DNA of 64,000 bases from Pseudonocardia ammonioxydans (GTDB lineage Bacteria; Actinomycetota; Actinomycetes; Mycobacteriales; Pseudonocardiaceae), in the NCBI RefSeq assembly GCF_900115005.1, contig NZ_FOUY01000029.1, forward strand, positions 1 to 64,000, written 5' to 3'. The position numbers were made by a program, and so were the translations under genes. The notes beneath the pieces are model-generated. The model was given only the letters and a program-made list of their open reading frames with translations, was not told where the DNA came from and searched no databases. This document shows, piece by piece, positions 1 through 7,854 of the stretch (the stretch's first letter is position 1; every line of letters starts with the position of its first letter).

Positions 1-312
1 GTTCGTGCCCTTCCTGGCCTTCGACGTCGAGATCCGCAAGATCATCTGCACCACCAACGCGATCGAGAGCGTGAACGCCCGGATCCGACGCGCGGTCAAG
101 GCCCGCGGGCACTTCCCCAACGAGGCCGCCGCGCTCAAATGCGTCTACATGGCGATCATGAGCCTCGACCCCACCGGAGCCGGGCAACGGCGGTGGTCGA
201 TCCGCTGGAAGCCAGCTCTGAACGCCTTCGACATGGCCTTCGACGGGCGCCTGTCCGCCGGTCGCCGTTAGCTCAACCAGCTTCAGTTACACCGGAAAGT
301 TGACAGTCCCGC
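1..312 (+). mobile_element. Right end of an IS256-family insertion sequence
   Basis: The transposase tail is followed by a TTACACCGGAAAGTTGACAG-type sequence at about 286-310. It resembles the terminal inverted repeats of actinobacterial IS256 elements, which often contain TTACAC and end near TTGACA. The left end lies outside the window, so the inverted repeat and target duplication cannot be verified. The 200 bp between here and the hydrolase gene contains no supportable gene. Confidence 0.55.
2..271 (+). CDS. IS256-family transposase, C-terminal fragment
   Basis: This is the last ~90 codons of a mutator-type (IS256-family) DDE transposase, which cuts and rejoins the element's ends. The reading frame is open from base 2, so the gene starts upstream of the window. 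The tell-tale part is the TTNAIES..N stretch followed by RRAVKARGHFPNEAAALK and a terminal W..ALN.F...F block, which together form the family's usual C-terminus. The Glu of NAIES is, by family knowledge, the likely third catalytic acidic residue. It ends normally with TAG and a terminal-repeat-like sequence follows within ~15 bp. Whether the missing 5' part is intact cannot be judged from here. Confidence 0.9.
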   Translation, partial: FVPFLAFDVEIRKIICTTNAIESVNARIRRAVKARGHFPNEAAALKCVYMAIMSLDPTGAGQRRWSIRWKPALNAFDMAFDGRLSAGRR

Positions 313-518
313 TAGAGCTCACAGACCCCGCGGAGACAAGATCCACTACAACGGGCGGTATCCGACGTTCGCAGTTGCTCCTTGTCCGCTGGACGGATTC
401 GTGCTCGCCCCTCCGCATGCAGCGGTCCTTCGTCGGCATCTTCCGTTGATCAGCGATGGGCGTTCCGGCCGGCTGGTGGGGCGCCCGGGGCACCGGGCCG
501 GGTCGGGGGCGGGCCAAC

Positions 519-1418
519 TCAGGACGTGAGGTGCTCCAGGAACCAGTCCCGTGCAGGGATCATGGAGGCGTCGAAGCCCTTGACATAGGCGTCGAAGTGC
601 CCGCCGGGCAGCATCACGAGCTTCTTGGGCTCGCGGGCCTTCTCATAGGTCGCCAGGGCCAACTCGGTCGGCGTCAGGACGTCATTCGCGGCGACGAGCA
701 TCAGCAGCGGCTTCGGACTGATCCGCTCGACGACACTGTCCGGGCTGTACTCCGACAACATCTCGACCGAGCGCAGGGTGATCTCGTTGCGCCAGGCCGG
801 AGCCCGCTCCTCGTGGGTCTCGGTGAACCACGTGTAGGAGTCCGGGGTCGGCATCGCGGCCGGTCCGAGGGGATCCTCGGATACAGCGGGAACCATGCCC
901 GGCGCCTCGCCGCGGAAGCGGGCCTCACGGTCGGCGTCGAACATGTCGCGGAAGCCACCGATGAAGTCCGAGCGGACCAGCGAGCGGATGTTCTCGTAAC
1001 CGTTCACCAGCGGGACCTGCGACACGACGGCCTTCACGCGGCTGTCGAACGCGCCGAGCGTGAGCACGTGGCCGCCGGAGTAGCTGCTGCCCCACACGCC
1101 GACCTGGTTCCGGTCGACCTCGGGAAGGGTGAGCGCGTAGGTGATCGCGTGGCGGTAGTCGCGGACCTGGGCAACGGGGTCGATCTCCTGGCGGGGCTCG
1201 CCGTCGCTGGCTCCGAAATTGCGGTTGTCGAACACCAGGGCGTTGAGGCCGGCTTCGGAAAACGCGGCGGCGTACTTGTCGAGGAACATCTCCTTGACCG
1301 CGGAGAGACCGTGCGCCATGACGATCACCGGAGCGGTACTGCTCGCGCCCTCGGCCGGGTAGAACCAGCCCCGCAGCGTGGTGCCTTCGGCGTCGAACTC
1401 GATATCGCGTCGAGCCAT
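519..1418 (-). CDS. Alpha/beta hydrolase (dienelactone hydrolase / CocE-like)
   Basis: A cytosolic serine hydrolase of the alpha/beta fold; the substrate is unknown. Visible features are the oxyanion-side MAHGLS near residue 35, the nucleophile elbow WGSSYSGG with Ser112 (GxSYxG form, as in X-Pro-peptidase/CocE-like esterases), an acid Asp in AANDVLTP near 245 and the general base His in GGHFDAY near 273. At 299 residues it has the usual single-domain length. ATG start is supported by GGAGGG 6 nt upstream. It lies 49 bp downstream of an AraC regulator on the same strand, suggesting co-transcription and AraC-type substrate control. The tail YVKGFDASMIPARDWFLEHL is typical of hydrolases annotated as acetylxylan esterase/DLH-like, which does not fix a substrate. 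Confidence 0.85.
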   Translation of the reverse strand: MARRDIEFDAEGTTLRGWFYPAEGASSTAPVIVMAHGLSAVKEMFLDKYAAAFSEAGLNALVFDNRNFGASDGEPRQEIDPVAQVRDYRHAITYALTLPEVDRNQVGVWGSSYSGGHVLTLGAFDSRVKAVVSQVPLVNGYENIRSLVRSDFIGGFRDMFDADREARFRGEAPGMVPAVSEDPLGPAAMPTPDSYTWFTETHEERAPAWRNEITLRSVEMLSEYSPDSVVERISPKPLLMLVAANDVLTPTELALATYEKAREPKKLVMLPGGHFDAYVKGFDASMIPARDWFLEHLTS

Positions 1419-1467
1419 CCTGAACCCTCCGTCGGGTCGTCACGGTCGCCCCGGAGGGAGTCTCGAC

Positions 1468-2520
1468 TCAGCTCCGGGCCGCTGTGACCCCAGTCTCCCG
1501 ACTCCGGGACGGAGTCTCATGAACTCCAGCGCCAGGCCCTTGCACGGACGCGCCATCCTGGTTCCCGGCCCGTGCCACGAGTCGGTACTCGCTCGGGGAG
1601 GAGCCGTAGTGGGCCTTGAACGCCCGGCTGAAGTGGCTGGCATCGGAGAATCCCCACCGGTGAGCGATGGAGGACAGGGGCAGGTCGGCCTCGGTGAGTT
1701 CCTCGCGGGCCCGGGCCAGGCGTCGGACCCGGATCACCTCGCCGGCGGTCTGGCCGGTGGCGTTGAAGATCCGGTTCACGGTCCGGACCGAGACGCCGTG
1801 CGCGCTGGCGACGGCCGCAGGGGTGACGGTGGCGTCGAGCAGGTGGCGCTCGATGTAGCGGTCCATCGCGTCTCGTAGGGCCGGCTGGGCCATGCTCGTC
1901 GTCGGCATGTCGCTCCCCGACCGCAGCGCCCCGATGAACAGCTCCAGGGTCGCGTTGCGGGCCGCACTCACCGACTGCGAGCCCAGATCCGGAAGGGCGA
2001 CGCTGAGGGTGTCGAGGTAGGACGTCAGCAGGCGGGTGGCCGGCTTCGTCCCGTCGAGCATGGCCCCGCCGGCGACCCACGCCCGCCCACCGACCTCGTC
2101 GAGCGCAGCCCGGGGGATCAGCAGACTCCGCTTGGACAAGGGCTCCGCTACCGCGAAGCGGGCAGGCTTGGTGCTGTCCCAGACCACGGCGTCACCAGGC
2201 TCGAGCGCGGCCTCGGCGTCGCCTTGCGCGACGGCCTCCCGCCCGGCCAGGGTGATCAGCACGATCACGAACTCGCCATCGGTCCCGGCGAGCTCCCGAC
2301 GTGTTCGCGTCCCCGAGCACGGGCCGCACGTACAGTCGACCAGGGCCAGGTCGTCGATCCACCACCGCCGGACGGCCGCCTCGAACGTCACGGAGCTGCG
2401 CTCGTGCCGCGGCATCGCAATCGACCAGGGCAGATGAGTCGTCGAGAGCATGTCCTGCCACTGCTCCGCCACACCGTCCTGCTCGTCGTCCGTTCGCCAG
2501 AACTCCCCGTCTCGCGCCAC
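1468..2520 (-). CDS. AraC-family transcriptional regulator
   Basis: A transcription factor of 350 residues. Residues ~50-200 resemble the AraC-binding-like (PF14525) sensor, including the GDAVVWDSTKPARF cupin-like strand. Residues ~215-320 are a two-helix-turn-helix AraC DNA-binding domain, with VASAHGVSVRTVNRIFNATGQTAGEVIRVRRL and the signature IAHRWGFSDASHFSRAFKAHYGSSPSEYR. The start is GTG; a later in-frame start is possible because the first ~20 residues are poorly conserved in style. The alpha/beta hydrolase gene follows 49 bp downstream and is its likely target. The ligand is not predictable from sequence. Confidence 0.88.
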   Translation of the reverse strand: MARDGEFWRTDDEQDGVAEQWQDMLSTTHLPWSIAMPRHERSSVTFEAAVRRWWIDDLALVDCTCGPCSGTRTRRELAGTDGEFVIVLITLAGREAVAQGDAEAALEPGDAVVWDSTKPARFAVAEPLSKRSLLIPRAALDEVGGRAWVAGGAMLDGTKPATRLLTSYLDTLSVALPDLGSQSVSAARNATLELFIGALRSGSDMPTTSMAQPALRDAMDRYIERHLLDATVTPAAVASAHGVSVRTVNRIFNATGQTAGEVIRVRRLARAREELTEADLPLSSIAHRWGFSDASHFSRAFKAHYGSSPSEYRLVARAGNQDGASVQGPGAGVHETPSRSRETGVTAARS

Positions 2521-2709
2521 GCCCTGGTCCCCTCGTCCGACAGCGCCTGTCCGACCACGTCAAGCGGCCCACGGTAGAGAGCACGAAGCGCTCCCCACCA
2601 GGGCCTACCGAGCTGACGCCGCCATGTAGACGAACGACGCACGAACGGAACGCCCGCGCGTCCTGGCTCGTCGCCGCCCCGGCGTACCACTCCCGGACGA
2701 GGCCGCCGG

Positions 2710-3321
2710 TCAGCTGACCTGCCCGCAGAGAAAGCGTTCCATCAGCTGCCGCGCGTCGAGGCCGAAAAGATTCAGCCGGCGGGTGTGACGCAGCAGGAGC
2801 AGACCGGAGGCGTGGGCGAACGCTTCCGCGGTGAGCCGATTCGCCTCCTCGGTACCGGCGAGTTCCTCGGCAGCGCTGCGGCTCGGCTCCAGGGTGGCCA
2901 GCAACGCGGTGTTGAGTTCCTGGTCGGCTTCGTCGTCGCCCAGTCCGCGAGGGGCCATCCCCCCGGCGAACAGGTAGAACCCCATGTCGAGGTCGCGGGG
3001 GTTGGCGTCGTAGAAGTCGAAGAACGCCAGGCCCGCGGCGATATAGCGCTGAGCCGCTCCGTCGATGCCGGCCACCGCGGTCTCGGTGTCGATGCGCAAC
3101 CGTTGCAGGGACTCACGCAGGGCTGCGGCGTAGAGGTGTTCCTTGCTCGGGAAGTAGCCGTAGATCGCCCCGGTGGCGTAGCCGGCCTCCTTGGCGATCG
3201 CCCGGATGCTCGCGTCGCGCAGCCCGTCACGGGCGAACACGCGGAGTGCCGCCTCGAGGATCAGTGCCCGCTTGGTCTCGGCCACAGCCTCGGCGCGTGC
3301 AGCGCGTGCGCCTCCCGGCAT
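2710..3321 (-). CDS. TetR/AcrR-family repressor
   Basis: One-component repressor. The N-terminal HTH is clear: ILEAALRVFARDG..DASIRAIAKEAGYATGAIYGYFPSKEHLYAA. The C-terminal part is a ligand-binding helical bundle ending in a Cys-containing tail. I place the start at ATG 3321 because AGGAAAGG (3331-3338, minus strand) lies 9 nt upstream of it. The longer GTG at 3330 would directly abut the ribosome-binding site. It is divergent from the acyl-CoA dehydrogenase-selD operon across a ~90-bp gap with two matching GAAC/GTTC palindromes, so it most likely represses that operon and itself. An effector such as an acyl-CoA is plausible but unproven. Confidence 0.9.
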   Translation of the reverse strand: MPGGARAARAEAVAETKRALILEAALRVFARDGLRDASIRAIAKEAGYATGAIYGYFPSKEHLYAAALRESLQRLRIDTETAVAGIDGAAQRYIAAGLAFFDFYDANPRDLDMGFYLFAGGMAPRGLGDDEADQELNTALLATLEPSRSAAEELAGTEEANRLTAEAFAHASGLLLLRHTRRLNLFGLDARQLMERFLCGQVS

Positions 3322-3363
3322 CAGTTCCACCCTTTCCTGCCGATGGCGACGACGCTACAGTCC

Positions 3364-3395
3364 GAACAGCGTTCATCCAAACGAACGGCGTTCGT
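3364..3395. promoter_or_regulatory. Twin palindromic operator between TetR gene and selD operon
   Basis: Two copies of GAAC-RGC-GTTC sit at 3364-3374 and 3383-3393, with centres 19 bp apart. The second extends to a 15-bp palindrome ACGAAC-GGC-GTTCGT (3381-3395). Size, symmetry and position between divergent genes fit a TetR-family binding site of two stacked dimers. A TACAGT at 3356-3361 could be the -10 of the rightward promoter. Binding is inferred. Confidence 0.6.
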
Positions 3396-3413
3396 ATCCG
3401 GGAGGGATCCACC

Positions 3414-4655
3414 ATGGCCGTCGCCGACATCGCTCCGAGCGAGCGGGTCCGCGCCTATACCGAGCGCTTCCGCACGTTCCTCGACACCGAGGTCGCCGAG
3501 CTGGAGACGGAACTGGCCCGGCAGAGCGCCGGCACGGCGAGTGGCCCGAAGTTCGACGAGCAGGGCCGCATGCATCCCGCGGTGTGGCAGGCACGTCGTG
3601 AGGTCCAGCGGCGCTCGGCCGCTCTGGGGCTCTACGCTCCGCACTCCGGCACCGCGGCCGGGGGTGGCGGGTTCGACCGGGTCGAGATGCACCACGTCGA
3701 GGAGTTCGTCTACCGGCACTCCGGCCTGGGACTGGGCCTGGCGGCGTTGGCCTGGACGGAGGGCCCGAACCCGGCGATCGAACACTGCTCGCCGGCCATG
3801 CGTGAGCAGTACCTGGCGCCGCTGATGGCCGGGAAGATCACCGCGGCGTTCTGCAACACCGAGATCGGAGCCGGCTCGGACGTGCTGCGGATGGCCACCC
3901 ACGCGACCCGCGACGGTGACGACTGGGTCATCAACGGCTCGAAGGGCTGGATCACCAACTCGCATTTCGCCGATGTCCTGCAGGTCGTGGCGGTCACCGA
4001 CCCGGGCGCCGGCACGCGGTCGCTGTCGATGTTCCTGATCGACGCCGACGCACCCGGGGTGAGCCGGGGGGCCGATCTGCCCACCACGATGGCCGACGGG
4101 CTGACCGGCACGCTGGAGTTCCGCGATGTGCGGGTGCCGGCCGAGAACGTCGTCGGCGAGGTCGGTGACGGTTTCGGTCTGGCCATGTCGTGGATCAACT
4201 GGCGCCGGCTGTGCCGCGGTGGCATGTGCGCCGGCTGGGGGGCGTGGCTGCTCGAGCGTGCCGTCGACTACGCCCGGCAGCGTGAGGTCGGCGGCAAGCC
4301 GATCGCCGCTCAACAGGCCGTGCAGCACATGCTCGCCGACATGGACGCCGACATCTACCAGGCCCGTTCGACCTCACTGGTCGCCCAGGCCGAGCTCGAC
4401 GTCCTCGGCCCCTACGGCACACCGCTGCACCGTGATGCGCCCCGGCTGATCAGCCTGGTGAAGGTCATCAACGACGAGGCGTTCTTCCGGGTCGCCGACA
4501 CCGCCATCCAGGTCCGAGGGGCGGTGGGTCTGGTGCAGGACTCGCCCGAGGAGAAGCTGTTCCGGGTGGCGCGCAACCTGCGGATCCCGGCCGGGACCTC
4601 GGAGATCCAGCGCAACGCCATCGCCCGCGGTCTGCTCAAGGCCACGGCGGCGTGA
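3414..4655 (+). CDS. Acyl-CoA dehydrogenase family flavoprotein
   Basis: A 413-residue FAD enzyme of the acyl-CoA dehydrogenase fold, expected to form an alpha,beta double bond in an acyl thioester and pass electrons to ETF. Visible are the flavin/substrate segment AFCNTEIGAGSD and WVINGSKGWITNS in the middle beta domain, and the C-terminal VRGAVGLVQDSPEEKLFRVARNLRIPAGTSEIQRN. At the place where many family members have the catalytic Glu (the YEG.. position) this protein has Ala in RIPAGTSEIQ, so the base may be elsewhere or chemistry may differ. ATG at 3414 follows GGAGGG; the frame is open further upstream but that part covers the operator. It is the first gene of the operon and its TGA overlaps selD by 1 nt. 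Confidence 0.88.
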   Translation: MAVADIAPSERVRAYTERFRTFLDTEVAELETELARQSAGTASGPKFDEQGRMHPAVWQARREVQRRSAALGLYAPHSGTAAGGGGFDRVEMHHVEEFVYRHSGLGLGLAALAWTEGPNPAIEHCSPAMREQYLAPLMAGKITAAFCNTEIGAGSDVLRMATHATRDGDDWVINGSKGWITNSHFADVLQVVAVTDPGAGTRSLSMFLIDADAPGVSRGADLPTTMADGLTGTLEFRDVRVPAENVVGEVGDGFGLAMSWINWRRLCRGGMCAGWGAWLLERAVDYARQREVGGKPIAAQQAVQHMLADMDADIYQARSTSLVAQAELDVLGPYGTPLHRDAPRLISLVKVINDEAFFRVADTAIQVRGAVGLVQDSPEEKLFRVARNLRIPAGTSEIQRNAIARGLLKATAA

Positions 4656-5746
4656 TGACCGCACCGGTTTCGCTCACACAGTTCTCGCCGGGCGGAGGTT
4701 GCGCGTGCAAGCTGCCCCAGCAGCTGCTCGACGAGGTACTGGGGCCGCTGCGTACCAGCGCAGCGCCCGGCGGGACCGACGCTCGCCTCCGGGTCGGGCT
4801 CGACCCCGCCGACGACGCCGCGGTCTACGACCTGCCCGGGTGGCACGGCCGATCGCTGGTCATGACGTGCGACTTCCTGACCCCGGTCGTGGACGACCCC
4901 TATGAATGGGGCCGGATCGCGGCGACCAACGCCCTGTCCGACGTCTACGCCATGGGTGGGCGTCCGCTGCTGGCGCTGAACCTGCTCGGCTGGCCATCGG
5001 ACCTCGACACCGAGCTGGTCGCCGAGGTTCTGCGCGGCGGGGCGGAAGCGGTCACCAGGGCGGGTGCGCTGCTCGCGGGCGGGCACAGCATCGTCGACCC
5101 CGCACCGAAGTACGGGCTCGCCGTCGTCGGCGAGGTCGCCCACGAGGCGATCCTGCGTAAGGGCGGCGGCCGGCCGGGTGACCGCCTGGTGCTGACCAAG
5201 CCCCTCGGCGTCGGCGTGATCGCCACCGCGGTCAAGCGGGGACGCGCCGCTGATTCCGAGGCGACAGGCGCCGTCGGGTCGATGACCCGGCTCAACGCCG
5301 CCGCCGCGCGTGCGGCGGTGGCCTGCGGACTGGTCGGCGGCACCGACATCACCGGATACGGCCTGATCGGGCACCTGCACGAGATGGCACTGGCCGGCGG
5401 CCTCGAGGCCAGGATCTGGGCGGGCGAGGTGCCGCTACTGCCCGGGGTCGCCCGGCTCGTCGCGAACGGGTGCGCACCCGACGGCAGCCGACGGACCCTG
5501 CAGGGTGCCCTGGACGCGGGCTGGTTCGTGCCGGGCAACGCGGACCCGGTCTGCCGGCTGCTGCTCGCCGACGCACAAACCTCCGGTGGTCTGTTGCTCG
5601 CCGCCCCTCCGACCGGGGTGGACGAGCTGCTGGCGACGCTGCACCGCGGCGGCGACACTGCGGCGACGGTCGTGGGCGAGCTGGTCGAGGGCATCCCCGG
5701 GCGTGTCCGCGTCGCGGCGAGCCAGGACGGGCGGGGGCGCGGATGA
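4655..5746 (+). CDS. selD: Selenide, water dikinase (selenophosphate synthetase)
   Basis: Makes selenophosphate from selenide and ATP, the activated selenium donor for selenocysteine, selenouridine or other selenium products. The N-terminal loop GGGCACK gives Cys16, Cys18 and Lys19 (17/19/20 if the GTG 3 nt upstream is used), matching the catalytic Cys/Lys of bacterial SelD. It is the cysteine form, not a selenoprotein. The family motifs DPADDAAVYDL, TCDFLTPVVDDPYEWGRIAA.N, GGHSIVDPAPKYGLAVVGEV and GGTDITGYGLIGHLHEMA follow in order. At ~363 residues it is full length. The start ATG overlaps the previous stop (TGATG) and its own stop overlaps the next ATG. No selA, selB, tRNA-Sec or selenoneine genes are in the window. 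Confidence 0.95.
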   Translation: MTAPVSLTQFSPGGGCACKLPQQLLDEVLGPLRTSAAPGGTDARLRVGLDPADDAAVYDLPGWHGRSLVMTCDFLTPVVDDPYEWGRIAATNALSDVYAMGGRPLLALNLLGWPSDLDTELVAEVLRGGAEAVTRAGALLAGGHSIVDPAPKYGLAVVGEVAHEAILRKGGGRPGDRLVLTKPLGVGVIATAVKRGRAADSEATGAVGSMTRLNAAAARAAVACGLVGGTDITGYGLIGHLHEMALAGGLEARIWAGEVPLLPGVARLVANGCAPDGSRRTLQGALDAGWFVPGNADPVCRLLLADAQTSGGLLLAAPPTGVDELLATLHRGGDTAATVVGELVEGIPGRVRVAASQDGRGRG

Positions 5747-6297
5747 GGCACCTGGCATGCGTGACCGGCCGCTTCCAACCGGTGCACGAACAGCACCTGG
5801 AACTGTTCGAACTGGCCCTGCGCGAGGCCGAGCACCTCGTGGTCGCGGTCACCAACCCCGACACCCGGGCCCGGCACGAGGAGACGACCTCCGAGCACCG
5901 CCACCTCGCCGAGGCCAATCCGTTCACCTACTACGAGCGCCTGCGACTGCTGGAGGCCGCGCTGGCGGAACGCGGCCTGTCGAACCGCACCGCGATCGTG
6001 CCCTTCGACCTGACCCGACCCGAGACTTGGCACGAGTACGTCCCGGGCCACGCACTGCAGTGGGTGCGTGCCTACAGCGCGTGGGAACGGCAGAAGGCCG
6101 GCCGGCTCGCCGACGCCGGATACGAGGTCACGGTCCTCGACGGCGACCCGGCGACCCGGCTGTCGGCTTCCGACATCCGCGCACATCTCGACGCCGACCG
6201 TGCGGTATGGGCACGCCTGGTCCCACCCGCCGTCGCGCCGGTGCTGTCCGAGCTGCTCGCCGACCGGAACCGGACCGACGCCGAGGAGGCGCCATGA
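5743..6297 (+). CDS. NMN-adenylyltransferase-like nucleotidyltransferase
   Basis: A 184-residue protein of the nucleotidylyltransferase superfamily, closest in style to archaeal NadM. The P-loop-like GRFQPVHEQH is the HxGH active-site region, here HEQH, so the Gly is replaced while both His are kept. NPFTYYERLRLLEAAL matches the NPFTAxER helix of NadM proteins, and RLSASDIRAHL corresponds to their ISGTEIR-type nucleotide-binding tail. It would transfer a nucleotidyl group onto a phosphate or phosphonate-like acceptor. Its acceptor is unknown, and a canonical NadD lies nearby, so a house-keeping NAD role is not needed. Both ends overlap neighbours by 4 nt (ATGA), indicating translational coupling between selD and the mutase-like gene. 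Confidence 0.85.
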   Translation: MRHLACVTGRFQPVHEQHLELFELALREAEHLVVAVTNPDTRARHEETTSEHRHLAEANPFTYYERLRLLEAALAERGLSNRTAIVPFDLTRPETWHEYVPGHALQWVRAYSAWERQKAGRLADAGYEVTVLDGDPATRLSASDIRAHLDADRAVWARLVPPAVAPVLSELLADRNRTDAEEAP

Positions 6298-7640
6298 AGC
6301 CCGCGGGCTACGGCGAGACCCAACCCCGACTCGACGACGACCGGCAACCGGTCGTGCTGGTCATTCTCGACGGACTGGGCGACCGCCCGATCCCCCAGCT
6401 CGGCGGCCGCACCCCGGCCGAAGCCGCCCACACCCCGCACCTCGACGCCCTGGTCCGTCGCGGCGCGAGCGGCTGGCACCTGCCGTTCGGCTGGGGCCGG
6501 GCGCCGGCCTCCGAGCTCGCCCACTGGGCCATGTTCGGCTACGCCGACGTGCCCTTCCCCGGCCGCGCCGTCCTCGAAGCCCTCGGCGGTGGCCTCGACG
6601 TCGACCCCGACAGCGCCGTCACCCACGCCAGCCTGCGCACCTCGCGCGTCGACGGGAACACGCTCACCCTCACCGGCAGGGCCCGACCGGACGACCTCGA
6701 CGACGTCACCGACCTGCTCACCGGGCTCGCCCCGGTCCTCCGTGAGCACGGCATGATCCTGCACCAGCTCGGAGGCCGAGGGGAGGCCCTCCTGTGCTCC
6801 CCGGCCCACCACAGCGGCGCCGTCACCGACTCCGACCCGCTGTTCGAGACCTTCCATCCCTGGATGCGCCCGGTCCCGACCGCGCCGGAAGCGGCGGCGT
6901 TCGCCGATGCCCTGACCGCCGCGCTGCTCGCGGCTCGCACTTGGCTGCGCACCAGCGACATCAACACACGCCGTGTCGCCCGCGGTCTGCCCGCGCTCGA
7001 CGTCCTCACCACCAAGTGGTCCGGCCGGCGCGGAACCATCCCGTCCTTCCTCGACCAGGTCGGCGTCACCGGAGCCGCGGTCACCAGCACCCGCCTCTAC
7101 CAGGGCATCGCCACCGCACTGGACATGACCTCGATCCACCTCGCCCCGGTCGACGACCTCGAGACCGACATGGCTGCCCGGCTCGACGCTGCCGAGCGAC
7201 TCATCGACGACGGGGCCCGGTTCGTGCACGTCCACACGAAGGCCACCGACGACGCCGGCCACACCAAACAGCCCTTCGCCAAACGCGACGTCCTGCACGC
7301 CATCGACCGCGGCCTGGCCGGACTCGGCGAGATCGCCGAGCGCGCCGTGGTCGCGGTGACCGGTGACCACGCGACCCCCTCCACCCACGGCGTCATGCAC
7401 GCCGGAGAACCGACCCCCCTGCTGGTGGCCGGACCCACCGTCCGGCCCGACGACGTGACGGAATGGGGCGAGCTACCGGCCAGATCGGGATGGTGGGGCC
7501 GTGTGCACGCCGCCGAACTCCTCCCGCTGCTGTTCGGACAGGCCAACCGCCCGGTCTTCATGGGCCACCGCATCACGGCCGGACCGGTCCCGGCGCTGGC
7601 CGACTCGCCCGAGGCGATGCCGATCCACGACCCGCCATGA
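6294..7640 (+). CDS. Archaeal-type phosphoglycerate mutase-like metalloenzyme
   Basis: A 448-residue member of the alkaline-phosphatase superfamily, aPGAM/ApgM branch (COG3635-like). Metal and core motifs seen are VLVILDGLGDRP at the N-terminus, ELAHWAMFGY...PGRAVLEALGGGL (equivalent to the DTAHLALFGY segment that carries the nucleophile), VHVHTKATDDAGHTKQ and VTGDHATPSTHGVMHAGEPTPLLVAG near the C-terminus. Family members move or remove phosphoryl groups. As the last gene of the selD operon, starting in an ATGA overlap, it likely acts on a phosphorylated intermediate of that pathway rather than in glycolysis, but this is inference. A 10-bp-stem hairpin follows 16 nt after the stop. Confidence 0.85.
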   Translation: MKPAGYGETQPRLDDDRQPVVLVILDGLGDRPIPQLGGRTPAEAAHTPHLDALVRRGASGWHLPFGWGRAPASELAHWAMFGYADVPFPGRAVLEALGGGLDVDPDSAVTHASLRTSRVDGNTLTLTGRARPDDLDDVTDLLTGLAPVLREHGMILHQLGGRGEALLCSPAHHSGAVTDSDPLFETFHPWMRPVPTAPEAAAFADALTAALLAARTWLRTSDINTRRVARGLPALDVLTTKWSGRRGTIPSFLDQVGVTGAAVTSTRLYQGIATALDMTSIHLAPVDDLETDMAARLDAAERLIDDGARFVHVHTKATDDAGHTKQPFAKRDVLHAIDRGLAGLGEIAERAVVAVTGDHATPSTHGVMHAGEPTPLLVAGPTVRPDDVTEWGELPARSGWWGRVHAAELLPLLFGQANRPVFMGHRITAGPVPALADSPEAMPIHDPP

Positions 7641-7655
7641 TCCCGCGCGAGAAGA

Positions 7656-7690
7656 TGCGACGCCGCTCAGCGAGGCCCGACGGCGTCGCA
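7656..7690 (+). terminator. Hairpin after the selD operon
   Basis: Perfect 10-bp arms TGCGACGCCG (7656-7665) and CGGCGTCGCA (7681-7690) with a 15-nt loop, 16 nt after the last stop codon of the operon. There is no U-run, as is common in actinobacteria. The remaining 160 bp to nadD contain no gene I can support. Confidence 0.5.
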
Positions 7691-7854
7691 ACCCGACGAA
7701 CCGACGGCTGACGATCAGCGCCGCGCCCCACGCCGGCCGGCGTCGTTGTGAGCGTGAGCCTACGAGCGCCCCATCTCCGCGCGCCGACCATCCGAGTCGG
7801 GTGACCTTGCACCGGATGTGCACCCATGAGTGTCCTCGCCGGAGAAACCGCAGG

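Noticed and set aside
312-518. Small ORFs between the IS end and the hydrolase gene
   Set aside because: Arg/Pro-rich, no ribosome-binding site, no family resemblance.
2521-2709. ORFs between the AraC start and TetR end
   Set aside because: All overlap real genes or are compositionally random; no palindrome or hairpin of note.
3246-3413. N-terminal extension of the acyl-CoA dehydrogenase
   Set aside because: The extra 56 codons cross the TetR operator and promoter; ATG 3414 has a clear GGAGGG site and begins the conserved sequence.
4655-4720. Selenocysteine codon in SelD
   Set aside because: The active-site loop reads GGGCACK with two ordinary Cys codons; no in-frame TGA is present.
5505-7640. 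711-codon frame starting inside selD
   Set aside because: Its first half is out of frame with selD and the nucleotidyltransferase and is Arg-rich noise; only the part from 6294 is the real aPGM-like protein.
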